Positions 1-5,959 of a DNA stretch of 7,782 nt are shown piece by piece. The first letter of the stretch is position 1, and every line of letters starts with the position of its first letter. Source of the stretch: Acidobacteriota bacterium (GTDB taxonomy: Bacteria; Acidobacteriota; Polarisedimenticolia; J045); assembly GCA_027064265.1 (NCBI GenBank), contig JAMOQA010000489.1, forward strand, positions 1 to 7,782. Direction: 5' to 3'. Both the position numbers and the translations under genes were made by a program. Under the pieces are notes generated by a model. It was not told the origin of the DNA and ran no database searches. It saw only the letters and a program-made list of their open reading frames with translations.

Positions 1-142
1 AGAGCCACAGTGCCGTGCCGTCGCCGCAGTCGTGCTTCTGGATCGTGACGGCCGGCGTTCCGGCCAGGGCGGCGACGTTCGCCGCGAGGAAGAACATGAA
101 GGCGGTCGCGAGGATTCGGGAAAACGAACCCAGAGGCCGCAT
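1..142 (-). CDS. N-terminus of an unidentified secreted protein (cut by the left window edge)
   Basis: Only the first 47 codons are present; the gene runs off the window at base 1. The start ATG (140-142) has a very good Shine-Dalgarno, AGGAGGT, six bases upstream. The protein begins MRPLGSFSRI, followed by a hydrophobic stretch (about residues 10-27) and an ALA-G signal-peptidase-like site near residue 27. The visible mature part starts GTPAVTIQKHDCGDG, with one cysteine in the DCGDG turn. Nothing in this short piece identifies a family. It is the third leftward gene, 93 bases after the sulfatase-like gene, and could be in the same transcript or have its own promoter (weak candidate at 188-216). 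A second in-frame ATG at codon 16 would cut the signal peptide in half and lacks the SD, so the first ATG is preferred. It is confident as a real exported-protein start; the function is unknown. Confidence 0.7.
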   Translation of the reverse strand, partial: MRPLGSFSRILATAFMFFLAANVAALAGTPAVTIQKHDCGDGTALWL

Positions 143-148
143 GACTGC

Positions 149-155
149 ACCTCCT
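149..155 (-). promoter_or_regulatory. Shine-Dalgarno of the left-edge secreted protein
   Basis: Minus-strand AGGAGGT lies six bases before the ATG at 142. It is a near-perfect anti-16S match and fixes the start of this truncated gene. Confidence 0.75.
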
Positions 156-187
156 GGCGGGCATCGGGGAGCCCGCACACACCGGCA

Positions 188-216
188 ATTCTAGCGTACG
201 ACACCGGGTGCCGGAA
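188..216 (-). promoter_or_regulatory. Weak candidate promoter for the left-edge secreted protein
   Basis: On the minus strand a TAGAAT box (188-193; five of six bases match the TATAAT consensus) lies in the most AT-rich part of this gap. The segment 17 bases upstream of it is TTCCGG (211-216), which matches the -35 consensus poorly (two of six). It would give a leader of about 40 bases before the ATG at 142. The spacing is right but the -35 is poor, so this is only a candidate. The alternative is read-through from the sulfatase-like gene. Confidence 0.25.
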
Positions 217-217
217 G

Positions 218-234
218 CGTCCGCGCCGCGGACG
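218..234 (-). terminator. Short perfect inverted repeat just after the sulfatase-like gene
   Basis: A 7-base perfect stem (CGTCCGC at 218-224 and GCGGACG at 228-234) with a 3-base loop begins one base past the stop codon of the minus-strand gene ending at 236. No T-tract follows on the minus strand (the next bases are CTTCCGG). It is therefore not a standard intrinsic terminator; it could be a weak attenuator or a 3'-end stabilising hairpin. A chance origin is possible at this GC content. Confidence 0.3.
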
Positions 235-235
235 G

Positions 236-1669
236 TCAGCGAGGTCGGCGATGCTTCCCGGCGGGAGCGCCCGCGCCGGTGTAGCCGATCGAGTGGAGCT
301 GCTCGATCGTCTCCGGGTCGATCTCCTCCTCGGCCAGCGGCGTCGGGCGAGCGGGCGGATGCTCCCGTTCCCAGCGGTCGAGGAGGGCGCGGAGCCGTGC
401 CGCCTCACGCGGGAACTCGGCGAGCAGGTTCGTGTCCTTCCCGATCTCCGGCTGGCCGGCCCGCTGGAGCTCCTCGGGAGCCGTTCCCGGCCAGTGATCG
501 AGGTTCCGGTAGTAGTGCCAGTCCCGCGACCAGGCGGCCCGCTTGTTCGTCCCGTCGAAACGGGTCTCGGCGAAGAACACGTCCGGCAGGCCGGGCGCGT
601 CGTCCGCCCCGGCGATCAGCGGAACGAGGGAGACCCCGTCGAGGCCGGGCGGGGCGGCGAGCCCCAGCAGGTCGAGCAGGGTCGGGACCAGGTCGAGGTT
701 GCGCACCGGGCGCGTGACGACCCGCGGCGGGAGCTTTCCGCGGGAGTGCCAGAGGATCAGCGGGACGTGGAGATGGCTCTCGTAGAGCAGGTAGCCGTGG
801 AGGTGCCCCTTCGGGATGCCGGGGTGGTCCGCGAGGCCGTGACCGTGGTCGCTCGCGATCACGACGAGGGTGTCATGGAAGCCGGGCCGCCGGGTGAACG
901 CCGCGAGGAACGCGCCGATGTCGGCGGAGACCTGTCGCACCGCCTGTCGGTAGCGCCGCACGTCGGGGCGCATCCCGGCGTACAGGTTCCAGAACTCCCT
1001 GCGGATCGGCGCTCCCGCGGGGTGGACCTCCATCGCGTCCACCATCACGAACCAGGGCGCATCGCCCCTGCCCTTCGTTTCGTCGAGAACCCAGCGGAAG
1101 AGCCCCGGCGCCGGCGGGAGGGTGACGCCCCCCTCGACGCGAACCGCCCCCGGGGGCGCCGGCATCTTCGGGAAGGCCAGCTTCTGCCCCGACGTGTCGC
1201 GCCACAGGGCGAACCCCTGGTCGAACCCGAACATGGCGTCGATGTGCGGGTTCGCCGTGGCGCCGATCGTCCGGTAGCCGGCCTTGGCGAGCAGCTCGGC
1301 GAGGGTGAGGACGGCCGGCGGCAGGCGTTCGTTCCCCTCGGTGTAGAGCCCCAGGCTGCGGGGGTAGCGCCCGGTCAGGAGGGACCCGATCGAGGGACGC
1401 GTCCACGGGCACTGCGCCACCGCGTTCGCGAAGCGGACTCCCTTCCGGGCGAGCCGATCGAGCTCCGGGCTCGGGTTCCCGTCCCGGCCGTGGCAGCCGA
1501 GCATGTCCGCCCGGAGGGTGTCGACGATCAGCAGCACGACGTGGGGGCGCCCGAGCCGCGGCCGTTCCGCCGCGGCCGGGCGCGCGGGCGGAATCCCTGC
1601 CGCCCGGGCCCCGGGGAGGAACCCGGCCAGCACCAGCGCGAGGGCGATCCTGCCGGCATGACGGATCAT
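236..1669 (-). CDS. Secreted sulfatase/alkaline-phosphatase-superfamily hydrolase with a threonine nucleophile
   Basis: The protein is 477 residues. Residues 1-24 form a signal peptide ending ARA, so it acts outside the cytoplasmic membrane. Superfamily landmarks in order: VVLLIVDTLRAD (44-55), with D50 as the expected first metal ligand; WTRPSIGSLLTG (89-100), the nucleophile loop; H215, a possible substrate-side histidine; SDHGHG (273-278), with D274/H275 as metal ligands; GHLHG (288-292); VPLILW (302-307). The C-terminal DPETIEQLHSIGYTG is a tail often seen in bacterial sulfatase-like proteins. Counting back from the LLTG end of the loop, T90 falls at the nucleophile position. C87 is three residues too early and lacks the C-x-P-x-R context needed for formylglycine, so a phosphoester or phospho-group substrate is more likely than a sulfate ester (inference). 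The start is firm on position: an in-frame TAG lies 12 bases upstream (1682-1684). There is no good SD, which fits translation following the DUF362 gene 50 bases upstream. The exact substrate is unknown. Confidence 0.88.
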   Translation of the reverse strand: MIRHAGRIALALVLAGFLPGARAAGIPPARPAAAERPRLGRPHVVLLIVDTLRADMLGCHGRDGNPSPELDRLARKGVRFANAVAQCPWTRPSIGSLLTGRYPRSLGLYTEGNERLPPAVLTLAELLAKAGYRTIGATANPHIDAMFGFDQGFALWRDTSGQKLAFPKMPAPPGAVRVEGGVTLPPAPGLFRWVLDETKGRGDAPWFVMVDAMEVHPAGAPIRREFWNLYAGMRPDVRRYRQAVRQVSADIGAFLAAFTRRPGFHDTLVVIASDHGHGLADHPGIPKGHLHGYLLYESHLHVPLILWHSRGKLPPRVVTRPVRNLDLVPTLLDLLGLAAPPGLDGVSLVPLIAGADDAPGLPDVFFAETRFDGTNKRAAWSRDWHYYRNLDHWPGTAPEELQRAGQPEIGKDTNLLAEFPREAARLRALLDRWEREHPPARPTPLAEEEIDPETIEQLHSIGYTGAGAPAGKHRRPR

Positions 1670-1719
1670 CTCGGGGAAACGCTACCACCCCGGACGCGTT
1701 CGTGCCGGAATGCGCCGGG

Positions 1720-3150
1720 TCATCCGGACGTCGAGCGGTAGATCCGGTAGAACGCGGGCTCGGTCGGATGGTTGTCGACGTACTGGCCCGCGGGAGAGGC
1801 CCCGAGGAGCTCCGCGTCGGAGAAGTCCGGGTTCGGCGAGCGCCAGACCTCGCAGAGGTCCCCCTCGAAGTAGTGGGTCCACTCGAGGAGGATCGCGCCG
1901 TTCTCGAGGCGCGAGACCTTCGTGAGGTCCGCGCCGGAGGGCCACATCTCGAGGTGCCGGTAGTCGATCTTCGTGTAGGTCATCCGGGCCGGGTCGAAGA
2001 GCTGGCCGACCGGCAGCTCGACGTGGTCGAAGGTCCCCTGGCCCTTCGCCTCGGCGTACTCGAGGTAACGCCTGGCCCAGGAGCGGATCGAGCCGCACCC
2101 CCCGTCGTATGCCGGCTCCTGCTCGAGGATGTCCGCCATCACCGAGTCGGCGGCGACCGGGTCGTCGGAGACGATCAGCGAGTTCGGCCACTCGCCCCGG
2201 AAGATGTCCCAGGGACGTGGCTCCTTGCCGAAGTTCGAGCAGGGCTGCCCGTACAGCATGTCGCCGACGACGAGGGCGGTCTTCTCGGCGAGCGACTTCA
2301 CCGACGGATCCCCGGGCACCGTCGGCGAGCCCAGGATGTCGGCGAGGACCGACGCCTCGGGAACGTCGTCGTACACCCAGGGATGCAGGCGATCGCAGCG
2401 ATCGATCGTGCCGAAGTGGTTCTTGTACCCGAGCGTGATGTTCGCCTGGCTGTGCCGCTTGACGACCGGAACGTTGACCAGGTAGTCCCAGTCGAGGGCG
2501 AGACCGTAGATCCGTGTCTCCGGGGGCGGGTCCTGGTAGGCCGGGTCCCAGGTGACGCACTCCCGCGGGTCGCAGTCGCGCGTGTCGTCGTAGTCGTCGT
2601 ATCCGGACCCGCCGTGGAACTGCACGTCCGGGAAGTACGCCCGGACCCTGTCGCGGAACCAGGTGGCGATGTGGCGCTGCGGCGACGTGTTCGTCCCGTC
2701 GTAGACGTGGCAGTTCGCCGAGCGCCCGCCCGCCGTCACGAACCCGCGGATCACCGCGATCACCGGTTCGGGGATCGCGTCGATCTCGTTGCCCGCGCCG
2801 TCGGCCGGGTCGAGGGCGTTGTTGCAGTTGACCTTGATCCCGAGGGTCCGGCTCTCCGGGTTCGAGAGCGGGAAGACCGCCCGCCAGGCGTCCTCGGTCG
2901 AGCCCCCCTTCAGGTGCCGGACCGCCTCGTCGAGCATGAAGAAGACGGTTTCCTGGTCGACGTAGTCGCGGTACATCGTACCGTCCGCGCGGGGCCAGGT
3001 TGCCGCCCGGCCGTGGTGGACGTGGACGACCCGCGATATCCCGTCCCGCGCCGCCGGGGAGCCGAGGGTCACGCGCGGCGCCGCCAGCAGCCCGCCGGCC
3101 GCCCACGCGCTCCGGACGAGGAACTCCCGTCGCCTCAGGGGGGACACCAT
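1720..3150 (-). CDS. Tat-exported DUF362 domain protein with C-terminal beta-rich module
   Basis: The protein is 476 residues from the chosen ATG (3148-3150), which has an AAGGAG SD nine bases upstream. An upstream in-frame ATG at 3192 would add 14 residues ahead of the export signal and is rejected. Residues 5-33 are a twin-arginine signal (LRRREFL, a hydrophobic stretch, then LAAPRVTLGSPA), so the protein is probably folded, perhaps with a cofactor, before export. DUF362-type signatures are LGIKVNCNN (103-111), VPVVKRHSQANITLGYKNHFG (227-247), ALVVGDML (292-299) and SDDPVAADSVMADIL (328-342). There is an acidic patch YDDYDD (184-189), followed by a C-x4-C pair (C193, C198). The last 60 residues (about 415-476, including CEVWRSPNP and AFYRIYRS) look like a fibronectin-III-like module of the kind ending many secreted proteins. 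There is no ferredoxin CxxCxxC cluster, which some DUF362 proteins carry. The biochemical role of DUF362 is not established, so no reaction is assigned. It leads the minus-strand unit with the sulfatase-like gene. Confidence 0.85.
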   Translation of the reverse strand: MVSPLRRREFLVRSAWAAGGLLAAPRVTLGSPAARDGISRVVHVHHGRAATWPRADGTMYRDYVDQETVFFMLDEAVRHLKGGSTEDAWRAVFPLSNPESRTLGIKVNCNNALDPADGAGNEIDAIPEPVIAVIRGFVTAGGRSANCHVYDGTNTSPQRHIATWFRDRVRAYFPDVQFHGGSGYDDYDDTRDCDPRECVTWDPAYQDPPPETRIYGLALDWDYLVNVPVVKRHSQANITLGYKNHFGTIDRCDRLHPWVYDDVPEASVLADILGSPTVPGDPSVKSLAEKTALVVGDMLYGQPCSNFGKEPRPWDIFRGEWPNSLIVSDDPVAADSVMADILEQEPAYDGGCGSIRSWARRYLEYAEAKGQGTFDHVELPVGQLFDPARMTYTKIDYRHLEMWPSGADLTKVSRLENGAILLEWTHYFEGDLCEVWRSPNPDFSDAELLGASPAGQYVDNHPTEPAFYRIYRSTSG

Positions 3151-3159
3151 CGAGACACT

Positions 3160-3165
3160 CTCCTT
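3160..3165 (-). promoter_or_regulatory. Shine-Dalgarno of the DUF362 gene
   Basis: Minus-strand AAGGAG sits inside a longer purine run, GGAAGGAAGGAG, nine bases before the ATG at 3150. It decides between this start and the in-frame ATG at 3192, which has no such site at the right distance and would put 14 extra residues before the Tat motif. Confidence 0.7.
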
Positions 3166-3169
3166 CCTT

Positions 3170-3185
3170 CCGGCCCGGGGGCCGG
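3170..3185. repeat. GC-rich inverted repeat abutting the DUF362 Shine-Dalgarno
   Basis: CCGGCC (3170-3175) and GGCCGG (3180-3185) pair around a 4-base loop. On the minus-strand transcript the hairpin ends directly before the AAGGAAGGAG purine run. It could influence ribosome access or mRNA stability. No T-tract is present, so it is not a terminator. Confidence 0.4.
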
Positions 3186-3259
3186 TGCCCATCAGGTACG
3201 GGCAAGGACGGCCCGGGGCAACCGGTCCCGGGAACGCCGCCGTTGGGGCACAATGGCGG

Positions 3260-3278
3260 CCCGCGGCGGAGCCGCGGG
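3260..3278. repeat. GC-rich inverted repeat overlapping the first S9 peptidase Shine-Dalgarno
   Basis: CCCGCGGC (3260-3267) and GCCGCGGG (3271-3278) form a perfect 8-base stem with a GGA loop. The 3' arm takes in the first two bases of the GGAGGAGG SD at 3277-3284. On the plus-strand mRNA it would be a very stable stem partly covering the ribosome binding site. Confidence 0.45.
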
Positions 3279-3284
3279 AGGAGG
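3277..3284 (+). promoter_or_regulatory. Shine-Dalgarno of the first S9 peptidase
   Basis: GGAGGAGG lies seven bases before the ATG at 3292. It selects this start over the in-frame ATG at 3253, which is upstream of the SD and would put a glycine/alanine-rich stretch in front of the signal peptide. Confidence 0.75.
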
Positions 3285-3291
3285 GAAGCCG

Positions 3292-5892
3292 ATGTCACCT
3301 TCGTCGCGGGTGATCCGTGTCGTCCTGGCCTGCCTGCTGATCCTCGTTCTCTTCGTTGCCCCGGTCACCGCCGGGAAACGCTCCCGCGGGAAGCGGGCGG
3401 CGGAGCCCGGCGGCCTCGCTCCCGCGCGGGTCCTCCACCTCGGGCCGTTGCCGGCTCCGCCCCCGGCGGCGAAGCCGGATACACTGGCGTTGGTTCCCGA
3501 CGTCGACCCGGTTCCCGAGCTGGATCCCGCCCGCACCTGGCCTCGCCCGGGGGAGTGCGTCGCCCTCGCGCCGGGCTCCACCGTCACGTGGGGACTCGCC
3601 GCGACGGACGACGGGGAGCTGGCGCTCGCAGGCAGCGGGGTTCACTGGATCTTCCTGCGCCTGCAGGCCGACCGGTTCGGAGAGGTCGCCCTTCACGTCG
3701 ATCCCGGCGAGGACGCGGAACTCCTCGGCCTGTGGGTCGGGGGCGAGGAGTGGAAGCCGGAGAAGCCCCGTGCCCTGCCCCGGGGGGAGTTCCCGGTGCT
3801 CGCGAGGGTGCGCCTCGCGGAAGACGCGGCGAGGATCGAACTCCGGGTCGAGGCGAAGGGAGGGCAGCGGCTCGCGTTCCGCGTCGGTGGTCCGAGGGTG
3901 GGTGCCCGGTACGAGGACTGGGCGGGGTTCGTCACCATGGGGCCCCTTGCCGTCTCCCCCGGCGGCGCCCTGGTCGCCCGCGTGATGGCACGGCGGGGCC
4001 CGGACGGGAAGCGCCACTCCTTCCTCGACGTGGTCGACTCCCGGGGCCGGCCGGTGGCGACGGGCCTCGGCGGGGAAGGGGCGCGCCCGGTCGCCTTCCT
4101 GCCCGACGGACGGCTCCTCCTCGAGTGCCCGGGCAAGGACGGGGACGACCTGTTCCTGTGGTCCAGGGACCTCCCGGAGCTGGTGCCGGTCGTCCGGGAG
4201 GAGCCGGACCTCGCGTTCGTCCGCGTCGATCCAACCGGGCGCTTCCTGCTCCTCGCGTCGAGCCGGGGGGCGGCCTACCCGGATGCCGACGACGAGGCCC
4301 CGGAGCGGATGGTCGTGCTCCGGGACACGCTGCCCGACTGGGATCCCTCCATCCACCTCCACCTGGTCGACCTGCGCACCGGGGCCCGGCGGCGCCTGGT
4401 CGTTCCCGGCGACTTCAACCTGGACGATGCCTGCTTCTCCGCCGACGCGGAGAAGGTGTACTGGACCCGCACGGTTTCCGTCGACCCCTGGCCCTGGTTC
4501 CGGACCGAGTTCCGCGAGCTGGACCTCGCCACCGGGAAGGACCGCCTGCTCGCGACGTTCAGCGCCGGCTGGGAGTCCCGCCCCGGCAACCTGGCCGCCT
4601 CGCCCGACGGGAAGACCCTCGCCTTCGTGGCCCCTCCCGACCAGTTGGGCGACGGGCACCGGCCGCGGAACGTCTACGCCCGGCAGGCCTGGCTCCTCGA
4701 TCTCGCCACCGGGGAGTTCCGCCGGATCGAACACGGCGGTCCCTGGGCCTTCGATGCGGACGACGAGCTGCTCTTCGCCTGGGATGCCACCGGGAAGAGC
4801 CTGCTGGCGGCGGCGACCGAGGGTTCCCGCGTCCGGATCGTCCGGATCACGCCTGGCCGGGACGGAACGCCCGACCGGGTGGAGGCGTTCGCCACCGCCG
4901 GGATGCTCGCGAGCCGGGCGGCGATCTCCCCGGACCGGTCCGCCGTCGGCTACGTGGCGGTCGGCCGCACGATGCCGGCGGTGCTGGCGATGCTGCGCCC
5001 CGCCTCGGGCGAGGACCGGATCCTCGAGGACCCGAACCGGGAGCGGATGGCCGGTTTCCACGTCGTCGAACCCCTCGATGCCTCCTTCACCGGCCCCGGC
5101 GGCCAGGAAATCGAGGCCTGGTGGTACCCGCCGGTGCGCGACCTCGCGCCGCCCGCCGAGAAGGTCCCCCTCGTCGTGTACTTCTACGGGGGCGCCACCC
5201 CGCGCCTGCGCTGGTTCGACTGGATGAGCCAGTTCCTCGCCGCCAACGGCTACGCGGCCCTCGTGATCAACCCCCGGGGCTGCTACGGCTACGGGGAGGA
5301 GTTCGCCGACGTCCACGCGGGGGACTGGGGGCCGAAGGCGGCGGAGGACATCGTTGCCGGGATCGATGCCTTCCTGGCCGCGCACCCGGAGATCGACGGC
5401 ACGAAGGTCGGGATCTACGGGGGGTCCTACGGGGGGTTCATGACCGAGTACCTGGTCGCCAACTGGCCCGACCGGTTCGCGGCGGCGGTCTCGATGTACG
5501 GCATCTCCGACATCACCAGCTACTGGGGCGAGGGCGCGTGGGGCTGGACGTACGGGACGATGGCTTCCGGCGGGAAGTTCCCGTGGGACGCTCCCCACGT
5601 CTACGCCGGCCATTCCCCGGTCTACCACGCGGACCGCATCGTCACCCCGCTGCTCCTCCTCCATGGAGACGCGGACGTCAACGTCCCGCCCGGCCAGTCC
5701 GACGAGATGTTCGCGGCGCTGCGGGTCCAGCGGAAGAACGTGGAGCTCGTCTTCTTCCCCGGGGAAGATCACGGCATCTACGGCAAGTGGGCGAACCGGG
5801 TCGCCCACCGGACGATGATCCTCGAGTGGTTCGACCGCTGGCTGCGGGACGAGCCGGCCGCCTGGGAGCACCGCTGGAAGGAGAAGGAGTAA
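3292..5892 (+). CDS. Secreted S9 family (prolyl oligopeptidase-like) serine peptidase, 866 residues
   Basis: It probably hydrolyses short peptides in the periplasm or outside the cell. Residues 1-27 are a signal peptide (VIRVVLACLLILVLFVAPVTA) with cleavage likely after VTA. A basic, proline/alanine-rich linker follows to about 80, then a beta-rich N-terminal module (about 80-200) that I cannot name. A beta-propeller-like region (about 205-590) has recurring blade motifs such as LAVSPGGALVA, LAASPDGKTLAF and AISPDRSAVGY. The C-terminal alpha/beta hydrolase (about 600-860) has nucleophile S712 in GGSYGG, D795 in HGDADVNVP and H827 in EDHGIYG, so the triad is complete. DITSYWGEGAWGW (740-752) and DWGPKAAEDI (678-687) are typical of a Bacteroidetes-rich S9 group. 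The loop usually written HGGP is FYGGATP here (631-637). Length exceeds the usual 650-750 because of the N-terminal module. The second S9 gene follows after 67 bases, probably in the same operon. Exact subfamily and cleavage preference are not certain. Confidence 0.92.
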   Translation: MSPSSRVIRVVLACLLILVLFVAPVTAGKRSRGKRAAEPGGLAPARVLHLGPLPAPPPAAKPDTLALVPDVDPVPELDPARTWPRPGECVALAPGSTVTWGLAATDDGELALAGSGVHWIFLRLQADRFGEVALHVDPGEDAELLGLWVGGEEWKPEKPRALPRGEFPVLARVRLAEDAARIELRVEAKGGQRLAFRVGGPRVGARYEDWAGFVTMGPLAVSPGGALVARVMARRGPDGKRHSFLDVVDSRGRPVATGLGGEGARPVAFLPDGRLLLECPGKDGDDLFLWSRDLPELVPVVREEPDLAFVRVDPTGRFLLLASSRGAAYPDADDEAPERMVVLRDTLPDWDPSIHLHLVDLRTGARRRLVVPGDFNLDDACFSADAEKVYWTRTVSVDPWPWFRTEFRELDLATGKDRLLATFSAGWESRPGNLAASPDGKTLAFVAPPDQLGDGHRPRNVYARQAWLLDLATGEFRRIEHGGPWAFDADDELLFAWDATGKSLLAAATEGSRVRIVRITPGRDGTPDRVEAFATAGMLASRAAISPDRSAVGYVAVGRTMPAVLAMLRPASGEDRILEDPNRERMAGFHVVEPLDASFTGPGGQEIEAWWYPPVRDLAPPAEKVPLVVYFYGGATPRLRWFDWMSQFLAANGYAALVINPRGCYGYGEEFADVHAGDWGPKAAEDIVAGIDAFLAAHPEIDGTKVGIYGGSYGGFMTEYLVANWPDRFAAAVSMYGISDITSYWGEGAWGWTYGTMASGGKFPWDAPHVYAGHSPVYHADRIVTPLLLLHGDADVNVPPGQSDEMFAALRVQRKNVELVFFPGEDHGIYGKWANRVAHRTMILEWFDRWLRDEPAAWEHRWKEKE

Positions 5893-5944
5893 GATCCTCG
5901 GCCGGTCCCGCGGGCATCCCGGGGCCGCGCGCGACACGCACGAA

Positions 5945-5951
5945 AAAGGAG
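5945..5951 (+). promoter_or_regulatory. Shine-Dalgarno of the second S9 peptidase
   Basis: AAAGGAG, part of AAAAAGGAG, lies eight bases before the ATG at 5960. It supports that start. The 67-base gap from the previous stop shows no terminator hairpin with a T-tract, which fits co-transcription. Confidence 0.75.
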
Positions 5952-5959
5952 ATCGCCCG

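Larger units (their letters stand above)
3151..3291. promoter_or_regulatory. Divergent intergenic region between the DUF362 and S9 peptidase genes
   Basis: These 141 bases must hold the start signals for both divergent transcription units. I see no convincing -10/-35 pair on either strand. The best plus-strand -10-like string is CACAAT at 3249-3254, without a matching -35. The region contains a repeated CGGCCCGGGG (3171-3180 and 3209-3218), each followed within a few bases by CCGGT. It also holds two GC-rich inverted repeats that abut the two SD sequences (listed separately). A shared operator is possible, but the high GC makes chance repeats common. Confidence 0.5.

Noticed and set aside
32..1741. 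A 569-residue plus-strand open frame opposite the sulfatase-like gene
   Set aside because: The composition is arginine/proline/glycine-rich without motifs. The minus-strand reading has a signal peptide and all the alkaline-phosphatase-superfamily landmarks.
2581..2602. Tandem TCGTCG/TAGTCGTCG short repeat
   Set aside because: It encodes the YDDYDD acidic stretch of the DUF362 protein; coding bias explains it.
3151..3192. Longer start for the DUF362 gene at 3192
   Set aside because: It would place 14 residues before the Tat signal; the ATG at 3150 has an AAGGAG at proper spacing.
1702..3291. 530-residue N-terminal extension in frame with the first S9 peptidase
   Set aside because: It is antisense to the DUF362 gene and low-complexity. 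The signal peptide and SD place the true start at 3292.
3322..3336. Lipobox-like VLAC (residues 11-14) in the first S9 peptidase
   Set aside because: The hydrophobic core continues well past this cysteine and a signal-peptidase-I site (VTA-G) follows, so a lipoprotein is unlikely.
5893..5959. Possible terminator between the two S9 genes
   Set aside because: There are GC-rich palindromic bits (CCCGCGGG) but no stem followed by a T-tract.
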